Assembly: GCA_963576785.1 (NCBI GenBank)
Contig: OY756139.1
Coordinates: 2,542,001 to 2,606,000, forward strand
Reading direction: 5' to 3'
DNA length: 64,000 nucleotides
Origin: Chlorophyllum brunneum
Taxonomy: Eukaryota; Basidiomycota; Agaricomycetes; Agaricales; Agaricaceae
Numbering within the stretch: position 1 is the stretch's first letter; each line of letters opens with the position of its first letter. Of the stretch, positions 1 through 11,866 are shown in pieces. The notes under the pieces are model-generated. The model saw nothing but the letters and a program-made list of their open reading frames with translations. It searched no databases and was not told the DNA's origin. Made by a program: the position numbers and the translations under genes.

Positions 1-255
1 TGTTCAGTGGACCAACGAAATGAAGGATTTCATTAAGCAAGCGTGAGCTCCCCCCCCCTCCCCCCCGTTCCTTCCGATCAGAACTTAATCATATCGAACT
101 TTTTTAGTCTCACCGTCAATCCACAAATGCGACCAATCCCTAAGGACATGCTGGCTCATCCTTGGATCCTAAACACGATAAAACAAGAAGTAAACATGGC
201 TCGATGGATTGCTGAAGTATATGGGTGGCCAAAGAGGAGATCGGGTGACCAGTAA
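1..255 (+). CDS. MAP kinase kinase (Mkk/Pbs2 type), 3' end only
   Basis: This is the C-terminal end of a STE-group dual-specificity kinase; the rest lies left of the window. Two exons are visible. Exon 1 covers 1–42 and reads VQWTNEMKDFIKQ. A C-rich 65-nt intron follows at 43–107 (GT donor, TTTTTAG acceptor), and the last exon is 108–255. The join restores the end of subdomain XI, with NPQMRPIPKDMLAHPW and then a tail ending in VYGWPKRR. The RP..MLAHPW pattern is typical of the C-lobe of MAPKKs, which phosphorylate a MAPK activation loop in the cytoplasm. The short tail with W and GW suggests the cell-wall-integrity Mkk1/2 branch rather than Ste7, but the catalytic core is missing, so the branch is inference. 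No neighbour is linked to it. Confidence 0.72.
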
Positions 256-3200
256 GCATATCACTTGTCATTTAGGTCGTTTATCGTGGGACTAAATTCG
301 CTTCAGCTCCCAATCCAGGCCTTCCTCCAGTCGAGCTGGATCTTCCATGTCGAATCGCAGCAACTAAGCGTTCCTAACTCTCTTCGGCACATCTAACCAA
401 TTTACGCTTCTAGCGCGTGGCTAATTCCTCTTTCGCTTTCTGCTGTTCGTTATACTCCGGATATCTCCTGTTGTTACACCTACGCTCACCAACATACCCG
501 CATCCCTGTGTGGACAATCCGAGTTGTTTCTCTGTACCGTTCTTGCGTCTATAATTCTATCTCCACATAACGAGTCCTTCCCCCGCTTAGCTCCCACGTG
601 GAACCGCCCAAGAGTCGCTGTAAGGGGGAAAGTACATGTAGAGGAAACATGTAGTATCCTGCGTTAGTTTGTACAACAAAGCACGGACAACTCTAGCCTT
701 GTGATTTTGGCATATGCATTCGTCGGTATCAAGCGTGACAAGGCTGTGAACATTTACCTGGTGTCGATAGACCTGAGTTCCAGCAACGAAAATCCGCGGA
801 CCAACATGTCGTGTACCAAGAAACCATACCAGTCTGGTCACTCCATCGCGGCGTCTTTAATATAGCTCATAGCTAGAACGTACCTTTTAAGGATCCATGG
901 TGTCCCGAGGAAAACGTTCGGACCAACTAAAGATAGGGACCATATTTTTGGTTCCGACAAGATACATCATTTGATTATAATGCAAGCTGCTCTGGTCCCT
1001 CGTTTTCAGAGGAGAGATGCCCCATGGCTTTTGAGTGAATATACCTCGGTGTTCAGCGCTCTCTGTCTAGTGCCTGTCAATTACGGGGCAAACATTCACT
1101 AGCCTGGGGTCATTGGGGATGGCGACGTGACCCTTGTACTGCACGAACCGGAGGACGAGATAATAAAGAGGAGCCGTGTGCTTCCTGGGCTTGATAACGT
1201 TCAGGAACCATCCCCGCTTCCACTCCTGAGATGCTTGTTCAGCTGTGGTTAGAACTCATCGTACCATCTTCTACGATCGCCTCTTCTGCCAGAGGTCCAC
1301 TGAAACCGGAATTCTGCAGGTCCACTACTGCAGACCCATTTGTACGGTTTCTATTGCATATCCGTTCTCAGGTAGCTCCCTTGAACTATTAGCTCCCTTT
1401 GGTGGGGATTATGCTGTCGAATTGTTGATTAACATTGATAAGTGATATACTCTTCTGCCAACCCTGCACTCCTCCAGGGATTGATGTTGTAGATCCGTTA
1501 ATGGAGAGACGCATGTATCACAGAAGGCATTATCGACAGACAAAAGACGATTCGAAACCAGTCAATTTGAAGAGACATGAGTAAGTATCACCCTCTCCAA
1601 GTCCGAGGAATCCGCAGAGCCTCTATTAAATCACGAGACGAACACGATATTGTGAAACGGTCCAGTCTCTCCCACATTTATTTCATTAAAAACACAGATC
1701 AAATCGGAGAACACACTATATTGACACGAGACCAGGATCGGCGTAGCAGTCTTCATTCCGGAGACACGTGTCAACCACCTATAGCTACAAGGCTCAAGGC
1801 CTTGAGATTCTCTGCACCTAGAATCTACTGGCTGCGGCTGAACGAGAACACCGTTGAGAAGGAAAGACGAGTTTGGGCCCGAGTTACTCGATCAATACAT
1901 CTGCGAAGGAATCTGTGTCTTCGGTCCGCGGAAAACAAGAGACCAATGGCGCGATACTATCACAGGAAGTTCGGCTACGAATGAGCCAAAATGGTCTCCG
2001 TGAACGTTTTGCTCACGATAACAAACTTAGAACATGCTCCGGAAGGGAAGTATCCGGACAATTAGGGGCTGAGAGCCTGTGGAAGTGGGAGTAGCAGCCC
2101 CCTGGGTTGGTTGATCAGAGTTAAGACGCAAGCGAGTTGTTCCTGGGAACAACTTTTGCAAGGGGATTAGATGATTAACCGTGATCGCGGAAGACGGATT
2201 TGTCTGGACAAGCGAGATCAAGTTGTTTAGCGAGGTTCACAGAGTAACACAGCCAGGAGCTTGTAGACGGAAAAGTAGCTGTCACAATTCTGGGTCGGCG
2301 CGCTTAAATGGTGGCGGTGCACTCTCATCAGAGCTCCCAGGCTTTAGACACCGGCTACGGCTTAGCGATAACTGTAGAAGCGGCACCTCGTCTTTGGACT
2401 CTGAATTTTTTGGTCAAGCGAGTTGGTTCTTCCTGCAGACGCGGGTAGTTTGTGACTTAATTTCAGCTCACCAAGAATTGAACCTAACAACTGATACATA
2501 AATGCTGAATTGGTAGCACTCCGAGTAGTCACATTCCCCACAACGCGAACTCCCCCAGTTGTATTTCGATTCTCCATCACGAAACAACCTCTTCCATTTA
2601 TTTGCTACTTACTCATCCCTGCCAACATTCCAAAAGGTCCGAATGAACAGGACCAAGCCTTTGTTCCGGCCACAGATAACCCAAAGTTGTCGAAGCTGGG
2701 TACCCTCCGTTCCCGGACGATGTACTTTATGTCCTTGTGGACCCTGTTAGTCCCAGAGGTAAGTAAGGGGTGTATCCCCACTGCTCCCCCATCTGAGAGT
2801 GACGCAATTGGAATACACAGCGAATTATGTTATGAGCAAAACCATGCCTTGGTGATCACGTTGGGTGAACATGTGATGGGTTACGTGGACTGATGGGAAA
2901 TAATCACGGTGAAATCCTCGGTGCCACAGCACATTGATTTCCTCGGTGAAGTGACAAAGAACTATCAGGATATATGAATGGCACCCCTATCAATCCCCTC
3001 GGTTTCAAAAACATAACTGACGCTCATGACTTCACAGGGTTTGGCTAAGAGTAGACCTGCCAAACCTCCTCACTCCACGTCATAGGGCCTTGCATCCCAA
3101 AGCCCAGAATATGTTCAGAGAACCATATCCCTGATACGTGGTCACTGGGCCCTACTTTTTTCGGGGTTAGCAAGAAGCAGCGAAATTTACCCATACGAAG

Positions 3201-4118
3201 ACATAGGTACTTTATGTATGAGGCCACGCCCAGTGACCATGATCAGTGTGTAACACGTTTGGACGCTCACGACTTCCACATGTCAGTCTAGATCTTGTGT
3301 GAAACCTAATTTTCTGATGCACCATCTATTGCATCTGTCCTGAAAATACGACGATCGAGAACACGGTTGCGATCAAAATTCAATCGTTTTGTTTGAGCTT
3401 CCACGGAGAGGTGTTGCACCTTACGTCTGCATCCGGACCGCGGCGGTGGAGATAGTGCCGTCGTTTTGACCCTAGGACCACTAAATCAGGCACATGTCAG
3501 CTCCAATGGGAGCGCTAGTTGACCTGCACGCGGTAATGTTTCCTAGGAGGGGGCCGAGCTGGACGTCGCAGTCTTCTGTCATACAATGCGGGTTGGACTG
3601 CTGCTGACGGAGTTTGGTTGTGCAGCGTCAGTGTTTGGTGATCGGAACAGGCCGGGGCCCGCCGACATGAGTTGCCTTACTCGGACCATCACAGATTCAA
3701 GAATTTCCATGGACTTTGCTAGCAGGTGGATTTTCCCCGAGAATACATTCCCAGAAGAGAAATGAAAAGAAAGGTGTTTATTATCATGCGGCATGTCATG
3801 GATTCAATCTCCTCGCATCCGATGGACATACACGGTGATGCTCTGGCATTAGTCTGACCGTACCTGGCATAAGATGAACAGAAGACTGCATTCCGCAAAA
3901 AAACAAACAAGATCCCGCGCATGGCAGGAATAGCAACTCCTAGGATTTGGAGTATGTTGCGCACAGTCCGACGACCCTAGATCTGATGAACTCGGTGGAT
4001 CCCCCGATTGGCGACCCATCACGCTGGCTCAAAAAGCACTTGGATCTCCTTCCAAATCCTTTATAAATGCTACGCGAGCACACAGAGGCCAAAGAGTTTC
4101 CCCCGTCTTTCTGTAACC
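256..4118. other. Gene-poor region, no supported gene
   Basis: About 3.9 kb with no ORF that carries a recognisable domain, no convincing exon chain and no tRNA-like fold. The longest open frames (587–841 minus, 1577–1984 plus, 2510–2893 plus, 3719–3964 minus) are short, have no family motif and lack splice partners that extend them. One short inverted repeat is present (GGTCACTGGGC at 3140–3150 and its complement at 3228–3238). The stretch could hold promoter DNA for the Zn2Cys6 gene at 4119, decayed mobile DNA or an unrecognised gene; I cannot tell which. Confidence 0.5.
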
Positions 4119-5215
4119 ATGGCTGATAGCATGTCCTAGTTCGTATCGTTTCTCTTTCGCGCTCGGGTATGCCCTAACCCTCTCATGACAGTCCCGCTAC
4201 CAATCAATACCTCCCCACTCACACACAATACTATCCCCCACCTCACGTCGGACATAACCACGTTCATCACGTAGTCCCAGCCCCACCACGTCCAGATGTG
4301 GCACCCAGAAAACGCCCCAAATACACTCGTAGTAAGACAGGATGTATGACTTGCCGAGTGAAGAAGATCAAGGTATTTGCGCCACAATGTCTCCTTCCAC
4401 TGGCAATTGAATACAACACTCGCAGTGCGACGAAACCAAACCTAACTGCATGCGCTGTACCCATGGTCAAAGAGACGTGAGTCCAATGCCTTTGTGAGTG
4501 GAACTCTCGATCTGAAGCCCTTTCAGTGTACCTGGCCAGAAGGTGTCCCTGCTCGCAAGAAACCAACCGGACGCAAAGACTCGATCGACGGAAGACCTTC
4601 CACCGCCAGCTCATCTATTTCAGAGAGTTCTGCTACACCACCCACTCGGGAACCCTCCCCTCCAAGGCGACAGCAGCAGATTGACTTGAATCTCATGCCT
4701 CTTACGACACAGAGAAGACCAAAGTAAATATCTCTTATCTCCGTCCTGGATTTCAACTCAATGTTTTTTAGCGACGCTTATTTACAGCTGCAGCCTATTC
4801 AGACGGACCTTGATGCCGTTCGGCGCTCGATGTAAGAACTGTGCCCACTCTTCGTCGTTACCTTTTTATTCATCGTACCTTTAGGTCTAATGATCGTCCC
4901 CAGGGGTATCCCCAGCAACACACCCCGACCTCCAGTCTGCTCTCGATGATGCCTGAAGCATCCTATCAACCTCGCTACGACCATTATTCGAGCCCTGTCC
5001 AACGGACGACAATGCCACAAGCCTACCGTTCTATGAACCATCCTCCTTTAGCCCAGTGGAGCCCTCCCCCAGAACAAATGGACCCTTATGTGAGCTCAAA
5101 TGATTGTCTACTCCCCCCCCTCTCTGATCTTTTCGCAAAGCAATATCCTACTCTCCAGGATCGTGCTCTGGTAGCACATCATGCGTCCGCCAGTGATTCT
5201 CATAGATACCAATGA
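4119..5215 (+). CDS. Zn2Cys6 transcription factor, 279 aa
   Basis: A small fungal binuclear zinc-cluster regulator, expected to act in the nucleus. I place six exons at 4119–4138, 4192–4372, 4426–4476, 4527–4723, 4772–4831 and 4885–5215; the sum is an exact multiple of three. After a short Tyr/Pro/His-rich leader, the zinc cluster spans about residues 50–75 with spacing C-x2-C-x6-C-x6-C-x2-C-x6-C (GCMTCRVKKIK, then CDETKPNCMRCTHGQRDC). It is split by introns on both sides of its central part. A basic patch (ARKKPTGRK) and a Ser/Pro-rich region follow. There is no fungal_trans middle homology domain, so this is a short regulator. The start is chosen because exon 1 (MADSMSY) joins in frame through a CTAAC branch-site intron; the ATG at 4296 lies in the wrong frame. 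The target genes are unknown. Confidence 0.85.
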
Positions 5216-5971
5216 TGTTGTTCTCCACGGGCTATATATCAAAATTCCACGATTGGGTTTCGGAATATCGTCATCCTGACTGGAAGGTGTTAGGGTATAG
5301 GACCCTCACCTCACAGCCCAACAACGACGATGCTCGGATTGTCGCTCGCTTAAATGCTCCTATATAGATTGTGCATTAATCACGGAAATCTGTGTATTAT
5401 TCTTTTGCTGTATCGCTTTTCCTAACATACCCTTACTGCAATCAATATAAATTACGACCGATTCTAGGGAAATGTCTCCTATGGGAACCCGTTATTTTAG
5501 GACATTTCATGAACTTCATGAAGGCAGTCAGTGACGGCTGACCGTCACAAACACACTTCGTCCACATGCAAAAGCTCCATAAATCCCAAATGCCAGGGTG
5601 GAAGATCGGCAAGTCATCTTACAGGTGAATGTACCTGCGTAACAGATGCTGCCATTGTCTTGCTCGTGTGGAGTTTATGAGTGATCTTCTATCTATCTCT
5701 CTATTACCTGCGGAGTATTGTTCTGGAAGCAATTGTGATATTTGGCAGTTTCCGACAATCTCCCAGCTGTTACTAACTTAACTAGAACAAGCAGTCACCA
5801 TGTGATCCATGATAGGAAGCTCTGTTGTCATTGCACTTTACCATGCCACTTCATGAAGTCATTAAATACAACTACAAACGGATCTTGAATATCTGTTGAC
5901 AAAATCGATCAAGTCATCGCACGCCTGTCCGAAATATATCAAGACGGAATAGAGTTTTTGCAAAACCCGCT
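5216..5971. other. Convergent intergenic spacer with short palindromes
   Basis: The 3' ends of the Zn2Cys6 gene (+) and the aspartic protease (−) face each other here. No coding signal is seen. The spacer holds the perfect palindrome CTTCATGAAG at 5514–5523, a small hairpin at 5531–5548 (GTGACGG, loop CTGA, CCGTCAC), and ACTTCATGAAGT at 5848–5859. The hairpin could act at an RNA 3' end; this is not shown. Confidence 0.5.
5514..5859. repeat. Two copies of a CTTCATGAAG palindrome
   Basis: CTTCATGAAG at 5514–5523 recurs about 335 bp later inside the 12-bp perfect palindrome ACTTCATGAAGT at 5848–5859. A hairpin with a 7-bp stem and 4-nt loop lies just after the first copy. Perfect palindromes of this size can be dimeric protein-binding sites, but no factor can be named. 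Confidence 0.5.
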
Positions 5972-7539
5972 TCAAAGCTTGGCCGGTGCGAAGCCCATCC
6001 GCCGACCTCCCACATCCCAAATACTGTACCAATGCTTCAAGAGACTGCCACCCACAAGCTCCAGACCATCGAATGCGTTGATAAGGGTCTGGCAGGTGGA
6101 CGGATCGTCGGTAAACGGCCCAACACTGAGTTCACTGCTTGGAATGGACAAGTTGAAAGGTGTGCCGTTTTGTGACGTAAAAGTTATATCGATCACTGCA
6201 GGAAGGGAAGGAATGCTGCTACAGGCAATTCCGTACGTTCCTGGTTCGTTGGGGTTCGGTTTAATGTCGGGGGAAATGAGGGCATAGATTGCCTGTCCAA
6301 GAGATTGTCAGCGTGTGGAAAGTGCGACCAGAATACATAATCTAACCTCCGTTGTATCAGTGGAGAAAAGGATATTACTTGTTCCGCTGTCGAAAATGAT
6401 GTTGCGTGACGTTCTCAGGAGAGTGTTGGTCTTGCCATTTACTGACACCCCTGGAGAGTTCAAGACCCAGGCTGAGCCGGTGGAGGCTGTCGAGGCAAAT
6501 ATGGGTGACCCTTTTGTATGATATTATTAGCGTACATTATTTCGAGGATTGCATCGCAAACCGCGAGCATAATTAGGCACGGTGACCTACCGGTGAATTT
6601 GGTACTGTCGATGCCTCCAATGGTCAACTCAGCGTTGCCAACGTCCCGGGGGGTAAGATACATGCTAAACAAGGCTAGAAACACCACGTATAAGACAAAG
6701 CAACAATAAGAAGGACCCAAATGGGGGTCTCACATGGTAGACCCTGGTCCACAAGACTGGCAAAGAATCCTTGTGCGCGAGCACTCATGCCTTGACACGC
6801 GGACGATCAGGATTTTCGTTGATAAGAGTCAGGTGGGAACATGCCTTGGATCCCGCTGAAGGGATCAATGTCGAACTTGGGAGTCTGGTCTGTGATAAGG
6901 AACAGGCTGACCCGAGGAGCAGCCAGTCCCCCAACGGATACAGTGTCAGTTGCGCTTCGTAATGTGAGCTTATAGTTCGCCCCGACCACAGGGTCAACAC
7001 CGACCCCCGTGGAAAAGGTGATACTACTCGTCCTTCCACCGTCTACGAACGTTGAGCTCTTTGAGGAATCGAATCGGACTTGGTTGTCACAACTTGCACA
7101 CAATGTGCTGGCGAATTCAAGGGTGGAGCTTCCGGTGTCAAACACAACCTAACTGTCGGATTAGTCGGCTCTCACACAGCGAAGTGAAAAGGGTCGTACA
7201 GAGATTGTCTGAGGCGGCGTTCCGACTGCGGGGGAATTTGTGAGTGAGAGGGTCGCTTGAAATATATTGCGAAGAGGGTTACCTGTCATGTTACCAAACC
7301 ATCTTTTGCAAGGGTGATCAGTAATGCTATGTGGCAAATACGTGGAGGTTAACTCACTGCAGGTCCGTACCTAGAAAGAAGTCTGCCAAAGGAACAGTGG
7401 TCGGGCTCAACGCCCGTCGCTTCAAAGATGAGCCTCGTGGAGCTAACCTCGATTCGAGGCGAATCGTCTGAGGAGTTGCCTGAGTTTGGGCTTGTACTAA
7501 GCCGAGGAAGCCCAAGGTTGCCACGATTTTCTTCAGCAT
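5972..7539 (-). CDS. Secreted pepsin-like aspartic protease (A1), 385 aa
   Basis: An endopeptidase of family A1, predicted to be exported. The start at 7539 gives a signal peptide (MLKKIVATLGFLGLVQAQ) and then a propeptide-like stretch. There are eight exons: 7358–7539, 7283–7302, 7200–7225, 6845–7148, 6734–6790, 6591–6674, 6347–6510 and 5972–6292; the lengths sum to 386 codons. The first catalytic Asp lies in VVFDTGSS and the second in IIFDSGTSN, as in active pepsins. The flap and C-lobe run through IDSTKFTG to a C-terminal GFAPAKL. Exons 2 and 3 are only 20 and 26 nt. The intron 6791–6844 starts with GC (CAAG|GCATGT) and ends with AAG; using it restores the family motif GIQGM. Open reading frame upstream of the chosen ATG is 5' leader. 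It is most likely a nutritional or defensive extracellular protease. Confidence 0.88.
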
Positions 7540-8324
7540 GGCGTAAACGCGAAAGTAAAGAGGGACGACGGATATGATGTAGGTCGTTCTTCGAAAACTG
7601 GTAATGAAACTGGGTCTCTTATGCGGAGGACATGGGAAAAGATGTTTGATCTGATGTGCGGTATGCACGAGCGTTAAGATGCCGATGCACACTATCCTAA
7701 CTATAGGGGTGGTTATATCATGCGTTTGTCGCTTATTGGTGCGAGAAGTATGGTGGTGGGTGCGGCAGTGTGAGAGCAACGCAACTGCCAGCTGCGGTTG
7801 CACAGGAAAAAAACAATGGAGAGTATCACCTGGTGATCTCGAGGACGAACCGGGTATGGCGTTGCCCAGGGCGCACAAGCTGTGACTATAATTAGAGCGA
7901 GAATCCGGAATGACTAATGTTTCAGGAAAGAAGAAGCTTGGTGCTCAGTGAAAGGACTCGGTGCCCATGCTGCACTCAGAGTATTCCTGACGGTATCAGT
8001 CAATAAAAGCCCGTTGTGGGAAAGAGCTCACCGCCCCGCGTTATGTGCATGCCTCAGCAACGTGGCTGACTATGGCTGACACGGCGCCCAATTGTCAACT
8101 CTGTCGCTATGTCTGCCACTAGGTATCGTTGCATGCGTGTGATAAATAATGATGCCATACTTGAGTGGCTACTATAGACCTGGGCCTGGTGGAGCAACGA
8201 GATGTCAATGGTCATATGGTCGCGATTGCCTCAACCCTGAATACCCTCCTTCTCTGCTGCTCAGAGGCTCTTCTCTGTGCTCAACTGTTCTCATCGCGTG
8301 AGCTATTGTCACGCAGATCAAGAC
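7540..8324. other. Divergent promoter region
   Basis: Spacer between the starts of the protease (−) and the unknown protein at 8325 (+). A minus-strand open frame continues upstream of the protease ATG to 7878 but has no alternative start with a better signal peptide. I see no other feature. Confidence 0.45.
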
Positions 8325-9294
8325 ATGGGTACGCTAGGATCTTTCTTACCCCAGTGGAATTCCGCTTTTGCTGACATCCTACTCCTACAGCCTCCTCACA
8401 GCAGATCCAATGGAACGAACCGCACGCCCCTGGCAAAAATGCCATCGAGGCATTCAACGTCGTTCTTGAAACGATCAAATCCGAAATCATCAAGTCGCGT
8501 CATGACTGGGATAAACATGAACCCAAAATGTGGTCCCGCGCCGCTGAGCTCTCCGATGACAGGCTCACCAACTTCACAATCGAGAACGACCTAGTTTTGG
8601 TACGATTGAATCATCCATTTACTTGGATCCAACTCATTTATCCACATCCCGGACTCGGGTTGTCGCTGCGTGTTTTGACATTGACGCCATGACTCCCTTA
8701 CGTCCATGCAGGTCCGGAGTGGAGCAACTTCCTACGGGAACATAGTATTCGGAAAGATCAAAATCCCTGCGATCAGTGACGAGCAAGGTGGGGGTTACAT
8801 CCACGTCAGGTAAATATGTTCTTCATCTTCCGTCAACGGACATGCACCAAGAGAAACTGACAAACTCATTTCCGTCCATTCGCCGCTCGACACCGCCCTG
8901 CTACCCTTGCTCTGGGACCCTCAACTTCTTTTCTGCAATGCGCCGATCCATCATTCGGGTCCGCCTTCTCGAATGACGCAATACAACCTGGCGCTCGTCC
9001 AACGACCCTTCATGTCTCCCACCTTGCCACCAAATTCCCCATAAACGCCGCCTGGGCCCATCAGAATTCACGACCCACCCAACCGTGTACGTGTGCTTTT
9101 CTATCGCATCCTTAAACCCTACCAAGGAGTGGTGCATGGAACTGACGGGCACCCGGTCGTCTTGACAGGGCACAGAGGATGTCATGTTCCACTCCATTTG
9201 GACGGATGAGGGCAGCCGTGACGCAGAGGGTCGACCTACCACATGGCGTGCCATCCAGACGCAAGATATGCCCTTGGAGTTCTTTAATGAGTGA
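8325..9294 (+). CDS. Small conserved-looking protein of unknown function, 152 aa
   Basis: I do not recognise a named domain. The model has five exons: 8325–8328 (only ATGG is coding), 8391–8599, 8712–8809, 9065–9086 and 9169–9294, giving 153 codons including the stop. The product begins MASSQQIQWNEPHAPGK and is hydrophilic, with no signal peptide or membrane span. It ends with an acidic-aromatic segment around FHSIWTDEG and the tail MPLEFFNE. The stretch GGGYIHVR–IHDPPNR is built across the third intron. That intron is 255 nt, far longer than the usual 50-odd nt here, and it contains an open stretch on the plus strand, so an extra exon or another join is possible. Small cytosolic proteins with this sort of ending occur in mushrooms, from memory and not tested. 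The start is set by an intron that joins ATGG to the first frame with good coding character. Confidence 0.55.
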
Positions 9295-9948
9295 TGAGAT
9301 GAATGTAGATCGTATTTGTTGCGTGCTGTAGCATTTTCTACGCGTAGTTCCAGTTGGCTTCATAGCCAAGCATCGACACTTTCTGTGATCTTCATTTCAG
9401 GCATCACCGCCGTATTCATATGGAGCACCAAAGGGTATATTATTTATACAAGACAGGAACAGGACTAGGCGAGAGGATGGCGTCGAGTCACACGAGCCAG
9501 AGTCGGATTACCACCAAGGACCTGGAAGGGAGACGAAAAGGCTGAAGAGGACCGATCCGGACCCATCGATAGCAGTATTCGCCCAGATGGAAGCTGTAAT
9601 GTAATATAGTGGGGATTATATTCCATTAGCAGGGCCATATCATGGGCAGATAAGCAATAAGTCATCTTGATGAGGCGAGGTCTCCGGTGATATTCCGAGT
9701 GTGGCTTGCGTAGGTCTACAATGTGCTCCAATATGGAGAAAACAAGAAAACGGAAAGAGGAAAAAAGAAAATAAGAGGTAAAGCACGCATCAAGCACCCA
9801 ATCAGCATCGAATTCATAGGGGTAGAAAGAAAGAAAAAGTCCAAGCAACACATAGGGTACAGGAAACTATCAACAGAATTGAGGGAATAGAGGCAAGAGA
9901 AAGAAACATAGGACATATCGCATAACTTCGCCAGCGTCTGCGCGGCAG
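9295..9948. other. Convergent intergenic spacer
   Basis: Lies between the stop of the unknown protein (+) and the stop of the cyclin (−). It is purine-rich (GAAAGAAAAAG tracts near 9740–9850 on the plus strand) and shows no coding evidence. Overlapping minus-strand open frames here are low-complexity, rich in Phe, Leu and Ser, and unsupported. Confidence 0.4.
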
Positions 9949-11866
9949 CTATTGACTCATGACGGGGAGCGGTCTAAAGATTTCACCTTCCGGGACCCAA
10001 GGGAGGTTCGACGAGGGGACAGTGCATGCGGGAGGTAGTAAGTATTCACCACCAGTGGGAACTCCAGGAACAGAAGCGTAGAGACTGAGATTGTCGAAAA
10101 CAGGCGCCTTCCCACTTCGGTTGCTCTTCGTGAATACCAGGGGTGAGATCCTCAGTTCCTGGGAGTCACTATTGTCCATACAAGGCCAGAACTCTGTTGC
10201 AGCGGGGCCCTGGCGAGCTGAGTACGGAGCCATCGGTTCGTCAATGAAGGTGCTCATTTGAATGGTCCGATCGCCTGACGATGATTCTGTCGATGACGGG
10301 GAGTAGCTCAAGCCAGGATTTTCCGGGCTGGGACTCTGACTGAGTGAATCAGCGTGCGAAATGACAGGGACCTGGCCAGACGCAAGGGCGGGCTGAATAC
10401 AATCGAGTAACTCCTATGTAAAGATCAGCATTGGAGCTGCTTTGATATCATGTCGAATTACCTGGGGGTTCCTGCAAAACGGACCACCAATTCTGGGGGG
10501 ATTGCATGCAAACGCCTCCACAGGCATCGTCGAACTGCGCTGAAGGGCGCGCTGAGAGTTTAGAGACACAGCTGGCGGTCGAGAATCTTGGCGAACTAGG
10601 AAGGGCGATCTTATTGCCGGCATACTGAGTATGTTGCTCTCACTCTGTGACCGAGTAACGGGCCGGGTATTTGAGGTACCTGTCGTCGTTGATCCGCTGG
10701 TTTGTGGAGACTGGACAGGAGCCTTGCCGACCCATAGTCGCCATTCCAACGCTTCTCCGAGAGCACGCTCGCAACGGCCGATCTCTCTTGCGGGGAGACC
10801 TGAAAGCTTGGCCCAGGCACGGTTCGAATAACACTTATCTTGTGTAAATTTTGAGGCAAGAATTAGAGAGGCGAGGAAAGTACGTCGAGGACAGAGGAGG
10901 GGTGAAGGCAGGGCGGTGATCGAAGAAATCGGGGTATCACCCGCAGTTGTGTTTGGTTGATTAGAAGTAAGGGGAAGATCCGACACAGAATCGAGGGACG
11001 GATCGTTTGGCTGGATGTCTGCCACGCGGATAGTGGGGACGAGGTCGTTGCTAGAAATAACAGCAGAGTTCTCAACACCGGACATCTCCAGTTGGAGGTA
11101 CTCTTCTTCGAGTTTGAGCTCGAATTCCGTGGCGGCCATGATCCGACTGGAAATTTCTGATTCTCCACAGATGCCCTCACCGGCTTGCTCTTTCCGTGCA
11201 AGATCAGGGACTCTTGCGCGGATGGCTTCAAGGTAGCAAAGCGCGGTCTGAAGTACACAGCCAGAGGTACGAGACCGACGTATGACTTCATGAACGAAGC
11301 CCTTGATTGGGACAAGGCCGCTCCGTGAATCATTCCCACAACCGGACGGAGATGGGACAAGGAGGGCAGAGCCCGCCACGCGGTTCGACGAGGTATTGAT
11401 GAGACTGCCGGTACAAGCGTCTGGAGGTCCGCCTATGGCAGCCCCGGCGCGGGACGAAGTAAGAAATACTGTAGGAATGTCCTGGGGACGCCAAATCTCT
11501 CCGAGTGTTTTGACGGCTTGATCTGCGGGCGCCGACCAATCAGTTTGCGTCCTGAGTAAGTTCGGGCTAAATGGACTGACCGACTAATCCTACAGCGAAC
11601 TGTTTCTTTGATGAGTCTCGGGGAAGGGGTGCTTCTTTTGAATTCTGAGGTTGGGATGAAAGTTTGCTGTCAGGAAGGGGAGTGTTGCTTGGGGGGGAGG
11701 AAAGAGAAGACGAGGGGGTGCTGATTTGAGACGAACAGGGAGATCGAGTTGAAAGCGAACTAGAAGACGAGGTTTGAGACGAGAGGGGGTTGTAGGGCTG
11801 CCACCGTACCCGGGGGCGGGTAGCGGAGGGAGCCCGATGCGCGAGAGAGTGGGTGAAAGCGTGCAT
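9949..11866 (-). CDS. Pcl/Pho80-type cyclin, 603 aa
   Basis: A cyclin of the kind that activates Pho85-like CDKs. There are three exons, 11581–11866, 10462–11522 and 9949–10413, totalling 604 codons. Exon 1 encodes a Ser/Pro-rich leader from the ATG at 11866 (MHAFTHS). A 58-nt intron joins FAVGLV to DQAVKTLGEIW. The cyclin box is split by an insert. The first part is around VHEVIRRSRTSGCVLQTALC; the second, after an acidic linker, contains RRTFLASLILASKF, DKCYSNRAWAKLSGL and ALEWRLWVGK, the classic helix pattern of Pcl1/Clg1/Pho80 cyclins. The C-terminal 300 residues are Ser/Pro-rich and probably disordered, a likely site for phosphorylation and turnover control. Which Pcl subgroup it belongs to cannot be settled by eye. 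TTG-initiated upstream extension is rejected in favour of the ATG. Confidence 0.85.

Noticed and set aside
587..841. Minus-strand ORF of 84 codons
   Set aside because: No recognised motif and no splice partners; kept only as part of the gene-poor block.
3140..3238. 11-bp inverted repeat as transposon ends
   Set aside because: The arms are 77 bp apart with no transposase, no target duplication and no second copy.
7540..7878. Upstream extension of the aspartic protease
   Set aside because: The ATG at 7539 gives a clean signal peptide; the upstream frame is leader sequence.
10611..11360. Long open frames on both strands inside the cyclin exon
   Set aside because: They overlap the real cyclin frame and carry no motif; shadows of biased codon use.
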